A DNA stretch of 64,000 bases from Microthrixaceae bacterium (GTDB lineage Bacteria; Actinomycetota; Acidimicrobiia; Acidimicrobiales; Microtrichaceae): assembly GCA_023958095.1 (NCBI GenBank), contig JAMLGJ010000001.1, positions 147,180 through 211,179 of the forward strand, in the 5' to 3' direction. Both the position numbers and the translations under genes were made by a program. A model generated the notes under the pieces. The model ran no database searches and was not told where the DNA came from. It saw nothing but the letters and a program-made list of their open reading frames with translations. Positions 34,448 to 43,328 of the stretch are shown here, piece by piece. How positions within the stretch are numbered: position 1 is the first letter of the stretch; each line of letters opens with the position of its first letter.

Positions 34448-36789
34448 AGGTAGGCGTTGACCTGGGCCTCGTGGTCGAGGAAGCGGTCGCCGGAGACGTC
34501 CACCACGACCTTGTCGATCCGTCCTCCGGTGAAGTGGAACGGGGACTGGTACTGGGGGGTGACCGCCGAGGCGCTGTCGCGTCCCACACTGATCCCGTCA
34601 CCGGTGAGACAGAAGTTGCCGGGTTGGGTCACCAGCGGCGCGGAGCCGACCGCGTCGTCGTCCACGTAGAGCGTGAGGGTGCCCTTGGTGCCCGGCATCG
34701 CCGGATCGTCGTTCGGGCCCTCGGCGGCGAACTCGGCACTGAACACGTGCCTGCCCGTGGTGATCTCCACGTCGGATACGACGTCCTGCAGGATCGTGCC
34801 GATCCAGTTGAACGTGTAGCGCAGCTTGCGGTCCTTCACGTAGAGGCTGTGACCTCCCGGGATCCCTCCGGCTGCCCACAGCACGCCCTCCGCATCGGCG
34901 GAGTCGACCTCGAGGCCGGCCGCGATCGTGTAGGACCGCCCCGGCAGGTGCGGTCCTGCCGACTCCGGAACGTCGGAGCAGTCGGGGTAGAACACGTACT
35001 GGTCACGGTCGGGCGACGCGTGTGGCCGCTCCGCGAGCACCTGTTCCAGCGCGGACCGGTCATCCACGGGGAGCCCGTTGTACAAGCCAGCGTTGTAGAA
35101 CCAGAGGCCCTTCAACCGCTCGAGGCGTTCGGGCTCCTGATCCGCGAGGTTCGTCGCCTGGGAGCGATCCACCTCGAGGTTGAACAGCTCCCACTCGTCG
35201 TGTTCGAAGCTCCCCCAGCCCGACAGGGGCGGGTGCACGGTGCTGGCGAGCCATCCCTCGTGGTAGATCGACCGCTGGCCGAGCATCGAATAGAACTGCG
35301 TGGCACGCCCTGGTGCCTTCGGGTCGGTGAGCGCGGAAGCGAAGCTCTCTCCCTCGATCGGGTTCTGGGTGTACCCCTTGAGAACCTCGGGTGGCTCGAT
35401 GCCGAGCAGTTCGTAGAGGGTCGGTACGACGTCGACAGCGTGTACGTACTGCTGTCGGGGCTCGGACTGCGCGTCGATCTGCGCCGGCCACGACACGATG
35501 CACATGTCCGACACACCGCCCTCGGCGCCTGCCCAGCGCTTCCAGTAGGGGAAGGGAGTGTCGAAGGCCCACGCCCAACCGGTGTTGTAGTGGTTGTTCG
35601 ACGCGGGGGTGCCGAGCTCGTCGATGTGGGCCAGCGTGAGCTCGGTGGTGTCGGGCACGCCGTTGAAGAACCGCCACTCGTTGAACGACCCGTTGGGACC
35701 GCCCTCGCCGCTGGCCCCGTTGTCCGAGATGACCACGATGATCGTGTTGTCGAGCTCACCGGATGCCTCGAGGTAGTCGAGCACCTGGCCGATCCGGTCG
35801 TCGTGGTAGGAGATGTAGCCGGCGAAGACCTCGGCCATCCTCGTGAACAGGCGCTTCTCGTCGTCGGTGAGGGTGTCCCACGGACGAACGGTGTCGAGCA
35901 TCGGCCAGGGCTGCCCGTCGGGACCGGTGCGCTCCGGTTCTCCGTGGGGGTTGATGCCCGAGAGGACGGTTCCCTCCGGCAGCAGGCCGAGTTCGATCTG
36001 GCGTTCGAGGATGCCCTCGCGGATCGCCTCGTAGCCCTCGTCGAAGACACCCTTGTACTTGTCGGCCCACTCGAGCGGGACCAGGTGCGGCGCGTGGCCC
36101 GCCTGGGGCGCCAGGTACATGAAGAAGGGCTTGTCGGGGTCGATCACCTTGGCGTCCTGGATGAACGAAACGGCCTTCTCTGCGAGGTCGTCGGCGAGGT
36201 GGTAGCCGTCCTCGGGGCGCCCCGGTGGTTCGATCGGATGGTTGTCGTGTACCAGGTCGGGGTAGTAGCAGTTCGTCTCGCCGCCCAGGAACCCGTAGAA
36301 GCGTTCGAAGCCGCGGCCAAGCGGCCACCGGCCCTTGAACGCGGCGAGGTTGCACTCCTCACCGGGGGTCAGGTGCCACTTGCCGACCGCGTAGGTGTTG
36401 TAGCCGTTCTCCTGCAGCACCTCGGAGATGAACCCGCTCTCGAAGGGGATCCGGGTGGAGATCCCGGGGAACCCCGATGCGAACTCGGCGATGGTCGCCA
36501 TCCCGTTCGTCGTGGCGTTGCGGCCCGTCAGCAGCGATGCCCGCGTCGGCGAGCACAGCGCTGTGGTGTGGAAGTTCGCGAACTTCACACCCCGCTTTGC
36601 GATCCGGGCCATGTTCGGGCACTTCACCGGTCCGCCGAAGCTGTCCATCGTGGCGTAGCCGAGGTCGTCCCAGGCGATCACCAGCACGTTCGGGGCACCC
36701 TCGGGCGCCCGGGGCGAAAGGAACGGCTCCCAATCCGGCTCGGAATCGCGTACATCAAGCGCGATCTTGCCCTTGAACTGCTTGCCCAT
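34435..36789 (-). CDS. arylsulfatase, Cys-type
   Basis: A 784-residue sulfatase. APNVLVIAWDDLGY opens the metal site, and CSPTRASLLTGR (C79) is the cysteine to be converted to formylglycine. YAVGKWHL and VISDNGASGEGG are further active-site blocks. No signal peptide is visible, so a cytosolic location is likely. Residues about 610-784 form a C-terminal beta-rich domain common in long arylsulfatases. It cleaves sulfate esters. GGGAGG is about 10 bases upstream of the ATG. The MalT/LuxR regulator is directly upstream and a maturase follows in the cluster. Confidence 0.92.
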   Translation of the reverse strand: MGKQFKGKIALDVRDSEPDWEPFLSPRAPEGAPNVLVIAWDDLGYATMDSFGGPVKCPNMARIAKRGVKFANFHTTALCSPTRASLLTGRNATTNGMATIAEFASGFPGISTRIPFESGFISEVLQENGYNTYAVGKWHLTPGEECNLAAFKGRWPLGRGFERFYGFLGGETNCYYPDLVHDNHPIEPPGRPEDGYHLADDLAEKAVSFIQDAKVIDPDKPFFMYLAPQAGHAPHLVPLEWADKYKGVFDEGYEAIREGILERQIELGLLPEGTVLSGINPHGEPERTGPDGQPWPMLDTVRPWDTLTDDEKRLFTRMAEVFAGYISYHDDRIGQVLDYLEASGELDNTIIVVISDNGASGEGGPNGSFNEWRFFNGVPDTTELTLAHIDELGTPASNNHYNTGWAWAFDTPFPYWKRWAGAEGGVSDMCIVSWPAQIDAQSEPRQQYVHAVDVVPTLYELLGIEPPEVLKGYTQNPIEGESFASALTDPKAPGRATQFYSMLGQRSIYHEGWLASTVHPPLSGWGSFEHDEWELFNLEVDRSQATNLADQEPERLERLKGLWFYNAGLYNGLPVDDRSALEQVLAERPHASPDRDQYVFYPDCSDVPESAGPHLPGRSYTIAAGLEVDSADAEGVLWAAGGIPGGHSLYVKDRKLRYTFNWIGTILQDVVSDVEITTGRHVFSAEFAAEGPNDDPAMPGTKGTLTLYVDDDAVGSAPLVTQPGNFCLTGDGISVGRDSASAVTPQYQSPFHFTGGRIDKVVVDVSGDRFLDHEAQVNAYLSMD

Positions 36790-36817
36790 TCTGGTTGGCC
36801 TCCCGGTCAGACGGTCC

Positions 36818-36830
36818 GGCCCGGAGACTA
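36818..36830 (-). promoter_or_regulatory. candidate sulfatase promoter
   Basis: On the minus strand TAGTCT (36830-36825) is a -10 candidate that would start a leader of about 30 bases, carrying a GGGAGG ribosome site before the ATG at 36789. No convincing -35 was found. Confidence 0.35.
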
Positions 36831-36927
36831 GGCCCGCCCGTGACGGCGCGCATCACACTCCGAGGATGAGTTGGCACCACCGGGCCACAACGCTGCGGGC
36901 AGCTCCTGTGGGCCGCGGGACCGCTCC

Positions 36928-39555
36928 TCAGAGGAGACCCAGGTCACCGGCTCGTTCGACCGCGCCATCGCGGTTGTCCACACCGAGCTTCCAGTAGATG
37001 TGGCGCAGGTGTGACTTGACCGTGTTGAGCGATATGTAGAGCTCGGCCGCGATCTCCGCATTGGTCAGCCGAGTCGGAAGGTAGGGCAGCAGGTCCTGTT
37101 CCCGCTCGGTGAGCGGCTCCACGAGATCCGCTGCCGTCCCCGCCACCCGAAGCATCGTCGTGGTCACCTCGAGCACCGACCGGGCGTACCCCCGGCCTGC
37201 GGTGCGGTCATCCGAGCGCAGCAGCGCCACGGCTCCCGGCACTTCCGCGAACACCGAGCGGATCCCCTCGGGTTCTGCCTTTCGGAGCGCAACAGCGAGA
37301 TCGTCCAGTGCCTCACGGCGCCGCCCCGTGCCGTCGTGGATGACCGCCGACCGCAGGCTCCGGCCAACGAGGTCCCGGAGGTCGTGGGGATCGGGGTGCC
37401 AGTCGCCCAACATGGTCTCCGCCGTGCTCAGGTCACCCCTGCAGAGTGCCAGGTCCACCTCGAGTGGCCGCAGCGAAGCGCACTCGGGCGCAAGGCCGAG
37501 GAGCTCGGATCCGTAATCGAAGTTCCCACCCAACGCGTCCAGCCGCAACCGGCACGCGACCGTCTCACAGACCACGTAGGGGGGCAGGCTCTCCGGTGCC
37601 GCCGAGAACAGCGGGCGGGCCGGTGCCGCTTCCGGTCCCCGCAGGGCCCAGTCGAGGCGTGCGGCGACCATCCGGTGAAGTGCCTGGTCGACGCTCCATC
37701 CGGAGCGTTCCGCGCACACCTCCGCCTCCCGCAGGTGGTTCACCGCCGCGTCGAGCTCCAGGCGGTCCCAGGCGGTGTACGCGAGCGCCAGGTGCGCGTG
37801 CGTGACCGCGTGGTGGTGCTCCGAGGCGACCTCTGAGGTGACCTCGATCGCCGCCGCCGCGTCCGCCACCGCATGGGTGTGGCGCCCCGCCAGTGAGCGG
37901 ACCAGAGCGAGGCTCGAGAGCGCCGAGATCTTCCACAGCGGATACTCCACCCCGGGAAGCGCCAAGGCCCGTTCCAGGCGCTGCGCAGCTCGGTGCAATC
38001 GACCCCGGTGGAACTCCGCGATGGCTCCCATGTAGGCCACCATGGCCTCGACCGAGTCGGCTCCGCCGATGCCCAGGAAGTCAGGTACCTCCACGCCGGC
38101 GGCCCTCGCCTCCTGCAGGCACTCGTCGGCATCGGTGCACGCGCGTTCGATCTCGGATGTTGGGAGGTCGTCGAGGCCGACGCATGCATACAGGGCTCCG
38201 AGGGCCGCGGCCTGCCCGCTGGTGAGGTTGGGCGCAGATCTGGCCTGCCTGTAGCCCTCCCTGGCCAAGGTGCTCTGGTGCGCCGCCACCTGTGCCGCCA
38301 TGCGCTCCACCAGCAGCTCCGCCGGACGGTCGGCACGCGCCACCGAGTCGAGCCATGCGAGCACACCGGCGGACTCCGAGCGGGCGAAGTACTCGGGACC
38401 GTGCCTGCGCGCGAAGCGCAGCACCGCCTCGTGGTCGTCGAGTGCCACGAGCTGGTCCGCCGCGTCCGAGACGTAGCCGTGTTCCTCGAGCCAGTGCGAT
38501 GCCCGTCGCCGCAGGTCGCCCACCAGCTCCGGGTACTCGACCCCGAGCTGGTAGCGCAACAGCTCGGAGAACAACTGGTGGTAGCGGAGCCGCTTGCCGT
38601 GGGCGTCGGCCGGGGTGATGAACATGGAACGGCTGCTCAGGTAGTCGAGGGCCTCTGCGGCACCGGCTGCACTGCGGGAGTCCTCCAGTGCTGAGCAGAG
38701 CTCCGGTGAGAGCCAGGGGAGCACCGAGGTGTGAAGCAGGAACTCACGAACAGCGGGCTTGAGGCGGTTGAGCACCTCACCGGTCAGGTACTCCGCTATG
38801 AACCGGTCGGTCCCGTCGAAGCCCGCGAGGAACGCCTCGGGATCGTCCATCGTGTGCATCGACTGGGCGGCCAGCGACAGCCCCACTGCCCATCCGCTGG
38901 TCCGTCGGGTCAGGAGCTCGACTTCGTCGCGCTCCGGTTCGGCTCCCGTGATCGACGCGATCAACCCGGCGGCTTCGTCGCCGGGGAAGGCCAGGTCGGC
39001 CTCGCGCAGCTCCACGAGCCGCCCCGCGGCACGCAGTCGGTGCAGGCCCACATCGGGCTCCCAGCGCGATGCGATCACCAGGCGCAGGTGCTCGCCCATG
39101 TGCCCCAGCGCTTCGGCGGCCTCGCGCGCGAGGCCCGGGTCGGCACCGAGGGCGTGTGCGTCGTCGAGCACGATGTCGAGCGGCCCGTCGAGCCGGCCCA
39201 GCCGCCCCGACAGCTCGGCCAGGAACGGCGGACCGAGCCCCCCGGGGCCGGGAGCCACCAGCTCGCCAATGTCCGGGTCGAAGTCCGGCACCGTCTCGCC
39301 GATCGCCCTGCAGAGCTGCCGTGCGAAGACGACCGGGTCGGCGCTGCGCGATCCGAGTCGCACGAGCGCCACCGCAGGACCAGGGGTGCTGGGGTGGGAC
39401 CTCTCGGCGAGCCACTGCTCGAGGAGCACCGACTTGCCCCACCCGGCCGCCGCTACGACGAGGCCGACACCGCCCGGTGGAATCGAGTCCAGCACATCCA
39501 CCAGCCTGGGTCTCTGGATGCGTTGGGGTCTGCTCGGGGACCCGGACGTGTCCAT
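36928..39555 (-). CDS. MalT-like LuxR family transcription regulator
   Basis: An 875-residue ATP-dependent activator. The P-loop is AAAGWGKS (35-42) and DIVLDDAHAL (about 125) the Walker B. A winged-helix and a tetratricopeptide-type helical sensor fill residues about 250-790. The LuxR helix-turn-helix is at about 812-870 (LTEREQDLLPYLPTRLTNAEIAAELYISLNTVKSHL split as two helices). Such proteins sense a small ligand and activate nearby genes. It is upstream of the sulfatase on the same strand, so it probably controls it (inference). Confidence 0.88.
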   Translation of the reverse strand: MDTSGSPSRPQRIQRPRLVDVLDSIPPGGVGLVVAAAGWGKSVLLEQWLAERSHPSTPGPAVALVRLGSRSADPVVFARQLCRAIGETVPDFDPDIGELVAPGPGGLGPPFLAELSGRLGRLDGPLDIVLDDAHALGADPGLAREAAEALGHMGEHLRLVIASRWEPDVGLHRLRAAGRLVELREADLAFPGDEAAGLIASITGAEPERDEVELLTRRTSGWAVGLSLAAQSMHTMDDPEAFLAGFDGTDRFIAEYLTGEVLNRLKPAVREFLLHTSVLPWLSPELCSALEDSRSAAGAAEALDYLSSRSMFITPADAHGKRLRYHQLFSELLRYQLGVEYPELVGDLRRRASHWLEEHGYVSDAADQLVALDDHEAVLRFARRHGPEYFARSESAGVLAWLDSVARADRPAELLVERMAAQVAAHQSTLAREGYRQARSAPNLTSGQAAALGALYACVGLDDLPTSEIERACTDADECLQEARAAGVEVPDFLGIGGADSVEAMVAYMGAIAEFHRGRLHRAAQRLERALALPGVEYPLWKISALSSLALVRSLAGRHTHAVADAAAAIEVTSEVASEHHHAVTHAHLALAYTAWDRLELDAAVNHLREAEVCAERSGWSVDQALHRMVAARLDWALRGPEAAPARPLFSAAPESLPPYVVCETVACRLRLDALGGNFDYGSELLGLAPECASLRPLEVDLALCRGDLSTAETMLGDWHPDPHDLRDLVGRSLRSAVIHDGTGRRREALDDLAVALRKAEPEGIRSVFAEVPGAVALLRSDDRTAGRGYARSVLEVTTTMLRVAGTAADLVEPLTEREQDLLPYLPTRLTNAEIAAELYISLNTVKSHLRHIYWKLGVDNRDGAVERAGDLGLL

Positions 39556-39783
39556 CTGAAGTCGCTCCTCTGCCCCGGACGTTCGGTCGATCCGGCACCG
39601 GTGCAGGGTCGACGCGGGGAGCCTAGTTGCATGCTGGAAGGGCGTTCCTGTGCTGCGGATCCGCTCCGCATGAGCCGAGCGGCGAAGCCCTCGGCCGCGG
39701 CGGTGTTCACCCGCCGGGGGTGATCCGCGCGGACCCGGCGGCGCGTAACGTGGGCATGCCCGCAACCCGAAGGGACCATCGAC

Positions 39784-40266
39784 ATGCCTGACCTGATCGC
39801 AATCGGATACGACGACACCACCACCGCCCTGTCCGCCATGGACGAGGTGCACAACCTGGCATCGGACCTGGTCATCCAGCCCGACGCCGTGGCGGCCATT
39901 ATCCACGAGTCCAACGGCAAGTTCCGGACCGTCACCAACCAGCACGAGGTCGGTGCCGGTGCCACCTGGGGCATGTTCTGGGGGTTCCTGTTCGGGATCT
40001 TGTTCTTCGTACCGGTGTTCGGCATGGCCATGGGAGCCGCTTTCGGTGCGTTGGGCGGCAAGCTCGCGAAGGGCGCGATCGACAAAGAGTTCCAGGACCA
40101 GGTGCACCAGGCCCTGCAGCCGGGCACGTCCGCTTTGTTCATGATCGTGGAGCAGATGACCACCGACAAGGCTCTCGACTCGCTGTCCCGCTTCGGCGGC
40201 AACGTGATCAAGACCTCCCTCTCCGACGAGGAGGAGGCCGAGATCCAGAAGCACCTGCACGGCTGA
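39784..40266 (+). CDS. DUF1269 family membrane-associated protein
   Basis: A 160-residue protein with the DUF1269 pattern: strand-helix start (MPDLIAIGYDDTTTALSAMDEV), a central glycine-rich hydrophobic hairpin (TWGMFWGFLFGILFFVPVFG and following) and a C-terminal strand (TSALFMIVEQ). GAAGGG precedes the ATG, and TAACGT at 39746-39751 is a -10 candidate. The function is unknown; homologues are stress-linked. It sits between the regulator and the maturase. Confidence 0.85.
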   Translation: MPDLIAIGYDDTTTALSAMDEVHNLASDLVIQPDAVAAIIHESNGKFRTVTNQHEVGAGATWGMFWGFLFGILFFVPVFGMAMGAAFGALGGKLAKGAIDKEFQDQVHQALQPGTSALFMIVEQMTTDKALDSLSRFGGNVIKTSLSDEEEAEIQKHLHG

Positions 40267-40290
40267 GTCCCGTACCGGCGCGCACGCTCG

Positions 40291-40330
40291 TCCGGCGCCG
40301 ACCGGTGCAGTCGCACTTGTTGGCGCCGGA
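40291..40330 (+). terminator. hairpin after the DUF1269 gene
   Basis: A 9-bp perfect stem (TCCGGCGCC at 40291-40299, complement at 40322-40330) with a 22-base loop, 24 bases after the stop codon. Confidence 0.4.
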
Positions 40331-40400
40331 GCGCGTCCGTGTCTCCTCCCTCCCCCTACTGACGGGGCAATGACCGTGCGGGGCGGACAATGATGGTGTC

Positions 40401-41657
40401 GTGACCGATCCGCTCAGCACCCGCACGCCGGTTCACGTCCTGGCCAAGCCGACCGGGGCGATCTGCAACCTGGACTGCGAGTACTGCTTCTTCCTGTCCA
40501 AGGAAGCGCTGTACCCGGGCGACCGCTTCCGGATGAGCGACGAGACGCTGCGGAGCTACATCACCCAGCTGTTGGAGGCCCATCCCGACGGTGAGGTCAC
40601 CATCGCCTGGCAGGGCGGTGAACCCACGCTCATGGGTGTGGAGTTCTTCCGCCACGCGGTGGAGCTGGCCGAGGCGCACCGCCGACCCGGCCAGCGCCTC
40701 CAGCACACCATCCAGACCAATGGCACCCTGTTGACCGACGAGTGGTGCGAGCTGTTCGCCCGCCACGGGTTCCTCGTCGGCATCAGCATCGACGGCCCAC
40801 CCGAGCTCCACGACCGCTTCCGGGTCGACAAGCGTGGTGAACCGACCTCGGCCAAGGTGCTGCACGGCCTCCAGCTGCTCATGGCCCACGGGGTGGAGGT
40901 GAACGTCCTGTGCACCGTCAACGCCGCCAACCAGGACCATCCCCTCGAGGTGTACCGCTATTTCCGTGACGAGCTGGGCCTGCGCCACATGCAGTTGATC
41001 CCGATCGTCGAACGCGACAACGACACCGGTTTCCAGGAGGGCGACACCGTCACCGACCGGTCGGTCGACCCCGACGCGTGGGGCCGGTTCCTCGAGGCGG
41101 TGTTCGACGAGTGGGTCGTGCGTGACGTCGGGGAGGTGTTCGTCCAGATGTTCGACGCGGCGCTGGCCTCGTGGCTCTCGTTGCCGTCACCGGTGTGCAT
41201 CTTCAAGGAGACCTGCGGCGACGCGGTCGCCCTCGAACACAACGGTGACCTCTACTCCTGTGACCACTTCGTGGAACCCGCGCACCTGCTCGGCAACATC
41301 GGCACCACGACGATGGTCGAGCTCGCCACGTCCCCGAAGCAGCGGGCGTTCGGCCAGGCGAAGTTGGACGGCCTACCCGAGTACTGCCGGCGTTGTGAGG
41401 TGCGCTTCGCATGCAACGGCGAGTGCCCCAAGAACCGCTTCACCCGCACACCCGAGGGAGAGCCGGGGCTCAACTACCTCTGTGCCGGCTACCGGCACTT
41501 CTTCAACCACATCGACGCATCGATGCGGATCATGGCAGACCTGGTCAGCAGTGGCGGTTTCGCGGACGAGATCATGAGGGTGTTCCGCTCAGCCGGGCGC
41601 AACGAACCCTGCCCGTGCGGCAGCGGCCGCAAGACCAAGCTCTGCCACGGCTCCTAG
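40401..41657 (+). CDS. anaerobic-type sulfatase maturase (radical SAM/SPASM) with SEC-C tail
   Basis: A 418-residue radical SAM enzyme. CNLDCEYC (C22, C26, C29) binds the SAM cluster. WQGGEPTLMG and SIDGPPELHDRFR are anSME blocks. Cysteines in the C-terminal third (CIFKETCGD, CDHF, CRRCEVRFACNGECPKNRF) fit two auxiliary clusters. The last 20 residues are a SEC-C zinc motif, NEPCPCGSGRKTKLCHG. The enzyme converts the sulfatase cysteine or serine to formylglycine; its target is presumably the nearby arylsulfatase. GTG 40401 is preceded by a GACAAT box 9 bases away. The stop shares CTAG with the convergent RDD gene. Confidence 0.9.
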   Translation: MTDPLSTRTPVHVLAKPTGAICNLDCEYCFFLSKEALYPGDRFRMSDETLRSYITQLLEAHPDGEVTIAWQGGEPTLMGVEFFRHAVELAEAHRRPGQRLQHTIQTNGTLLTDEWCELFARHGFLVGISIDGPPELHDRFRVDKRGEPTSAKVLHGLQLLMAHGVEVNVLCTVNAANQDHPLEVYRYFRDELGLRHMQLIPIVERDNDTGFQEGDTVTDRSVDPDAWGRFLEAVFDEWVVRDVGEVFVQMFDAALASWLSLPSPVCIFKETCGDAVALEHNGDLYSCDHFVEPAHLLGNIGTTTMVELATSPKQRAFGQAKLDGLPEYCRRCEVRFACNGECPKNRFTRTPEGEPGLNYLCAGYRHFFNHIDASMRIMADLVSSGGFADEIMRVFRSAGRNEPCPCGSGRKTKLCHGS

Positions 41658-42907
41658 CCCGGGACAGCAGGCTCGGCGTCGGGGTCACGCTGGATCTCGC
41701 GGCGGCGCACCCGTGCGGAGAACTGCTCGCGGATCGTCACGGGCTGTTCGGCCTCGCGTGCACCCCAGTCGTACACGACGGTCGTCCCGGCGATGAGATC
41801 GTGGAAGGTCCTCCGCTCCTTGCCCACCACGAGCCCGATGAAGAGCACGGGAACTACGAGGGAGACCGGCAGCACCAGGGCACGCACCAGGGCACGCACG
41901 CCGCTCGCGACGGTCCCGTCGCGACAAACGACCGCTATGCCCAGCAGTGCCATCGCCGGAGTCCGACCGAGGAACGCGACAGGGAGCCAGAACCACGCCG
42001 TGAACAGTACGGCGAGCGAGCTGAGGGTGAGGACCGCAACGGCTTCCTGGGACGGGTCGACATCGAGAATGGTGCCGAGGAAGAAAGTGGTGAGCGCCAC
42101 CAGGACAGTGTTGAGGGCGAACACGGCCGAGACGTCGGCGAGCACGGACAGCGCCCTGGTCACCGGCCCGGCGTAGTGGCCACTCACGTCGCGGCGCTGC
42201 AGCTCGTGCGGGTCGGCCTCGGCCGCGACCACGTCCGCGGCGACCTCCGAGAGGTGGCCGGGAGCCTCCGGGCGGCTATCGGTCCTGCGGCGCAGCACAC
42301 GACCGACGATGCCGTCGACAGTCGCGTCGGCCCTCACGATCTGGCGGCGTACCAGGTCCAGCCCCGAGATCGCGACGTCCTGGCTGGCACCGGCGGTGAT
42401 CTTGGCCATGTCGATCCGCTCGATCAGCGCCTCGAGGTCCAACCTGCCGGCGATCTGGTCCACGTCTATCCGATCCAGCAACGCATCCAGGTCCAGGCGG
42501 TCCGCGATCTGGTCCACGTCGATTCGAAGGAGCAGTGCGTCAAGGTCCAGCCGGTCGGCGATCCGGTCCACATCGATCCGCAACAGCAACGCATCCAGGT
42601 CCAGCCGGTCCGCGATCTGGTCCACATCGATCCGCAACAGCAACGCATCCAGATCGAGCCGCGCCGCGATCTCGTCGATGTCGAGGCGCTTCAACAAGGC
42701 GTCCAGGTCGAGCCGCTCCGCCACCTGGTCGATGTCGATGCGCTCCAGCAGCGCATCCAGGTCGAGGCTGGCCGCGATGACGTTCACATCCAGCGCGTCG
42801 ACGAGGTCGTTGGTGTCGATCTGCCGCATCACGACCGGCGCCACACGGCCCACCACACCGCCGATCAGCCCACTGCGGTGGGGTTCGTCGGGAGCCTGGT
42901 CGACCAC
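41654..42907 (-). CDS. RDD membrane protein with sixteen nonapeptide repeats
   Basis: A 417-residue protein starting at GTG 42907, 7 bases behind TAACCT. Residues 30-173 are sixteen uninterrupted units of nine residues that alternate between IDVDQIADR and LDLDALLLR types. The central part has an arginine-rich amphipathic stretch. Residues about 255-390 are an RDD membrane domain with three to four helices (LVALTTFFLGTILDV, LFTAWFWLPVAFLG, LVLPVSLVVPVLFIG). The RDD family is partly implicated in ion transport; the repeat has no assigned function. The stop is inside the CTAG shared with the maturase. Confidence 0.8.
   Translation of the reverse strand: MVDQAPDEPHRSGLIGGVVGRVAPVVMRQIDTNDLVDALDVNVIAASLDLDALLERIDIDQVAERLDLDALLKRLDIDEIAARLDLDALLLRIDVDQIADRLDLDALLLRIDVDRIADRLDLDALLLRIDVDQIADRLDLDALLDRIDVDQIAGRLDLEALIERIDMAKITAGASQDVAISGLDLVRRQIVRADATVDGIVGRVLRRRTDSRPEAPGHLSEVAADVVAAEADPHELQRRDVSGHYAGPVTRALSVLADVSAVFALNTVLVALTTFFLGTILDVDPSQEAVAVLTLSSLAVLFTAWFWLPVAFLGRTPAMALLGIAVVCRDGTVASGVRALVRALVLPVSLVVPVLFIGLVVGKERRTFHDLIAGTTVVYDWGAREAEQPVTIREQFSARVRRREIQRDPDAEPAVPG
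42389..42820. repeat. tandem 27/54-bp coding repeats
   Basis: These 432 bases encode the sixteen nonapeptide units. Paired units form a 54-base period; neighbouring copies around 42535-42650 are almost identical in DNA (core ATCCAGGTCCAGCCGGTC). No base is inserted between units, so the frame is kept throughout. Confidence 0.85.
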
Positions 42908-42920
42908 CGCCAGCAGGTTA
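42908..42920 (-). promoter_or_regulatory. leaderless promoter of the RDD repeat gene
   Basis: TAACCT on the minus strand (42920-42915) lies 7 bases before the GTG at 42907. This decides the start, since the frame stays open for 94 further codons upstream without a ribosome site or family match. Confidence 0.5.
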
Positions 42921-43079
42921 GCGGCACTTCGGCCCCACGGAGCCGGACCGCCGCCGCTCAGCGGGAGCGGGCAGCCGCCCACGGACGGCGCGTGAACCGG
43001 GCGGACGGCTTGCGGTCCACCGCACCCAAGTGGGAGCGTTAGGCATGGTTCATCCAGCGTTGCGCCACTCGGGCCAACG

Positions 43080-43328
43080 GTGAAGCTGTCCCAAGCCGGG
43101 GTCGGCGAGACGGTCGTCGTCCGGGAGATCGAGACGAGCGACCACGGCCTCGAGGTGCGCCTCGAACACGTCGGGTTCCTGCCGGGCACCGAGGTGCACG
43201 TCGAGCGCAGGGCGCCGCTGGGAGACCCGACGGTGTACGAGCTGCGCGGCTACCGGCTGGGCCTGCGCCGCGAATCGGCCGAGCTGGTCGAGGTGGAACC
43301 CGTGACCGTCGGGGGGTCCGGTCGGTGA
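43080..43328 (+). CDS. feoA: FeoA family protein
   Basis: An 82-residue SH3-like FeoA domain with the family pattern HVGFLPGTEVHVERRAPLGDP and YELRGYRLGLRRE. FeoA assists the ferrous iron transporter FeoB. The start is GTG 43080. The stop overlaps feoB as GTGA. No strong metal-regulator box is visible upstream. Confidence 0.85.
   Translation: MKLSQAGVGETVVVREIETSDHGLEVRLEHVGFLPGTEVHVERRAPLGDPTVYELRGYRLGLRRESAELVEVEPVTVGGSGR

Noticed and set aside
34357..36831. A long open frame of 824 codons antisense to the sulfatase
   Set aside because: It lies wholly opposite a gene with clear sulfatase motifs. Its translation is Val/Glu/Arg-rich without domains, as expected from the third-position GC of the real gene.
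39556..40260. N-terminal extension of the MalT-like regulator frame upstream of 39555
   Set aside because: The extension covers the DUF1269 gene on the other strand and has no family match. The ATG at 39555 gives the usual start just before the P-loop domain.
42389..42820. Regular near-identical DNA repeats that could be called a CRISPR array
   Set aside because: There are no unique spacers. The repeats are contiguous, keep the reading frame and encode a periodic protein segment.
43021..43079. IdeR/DtxR-like iron box upstream of feoA (TTAGGCATGGTTCATCC)
   Set aside because: Only about 11 of 19 positions agree with the consensus, and the two half sites do not match each other.
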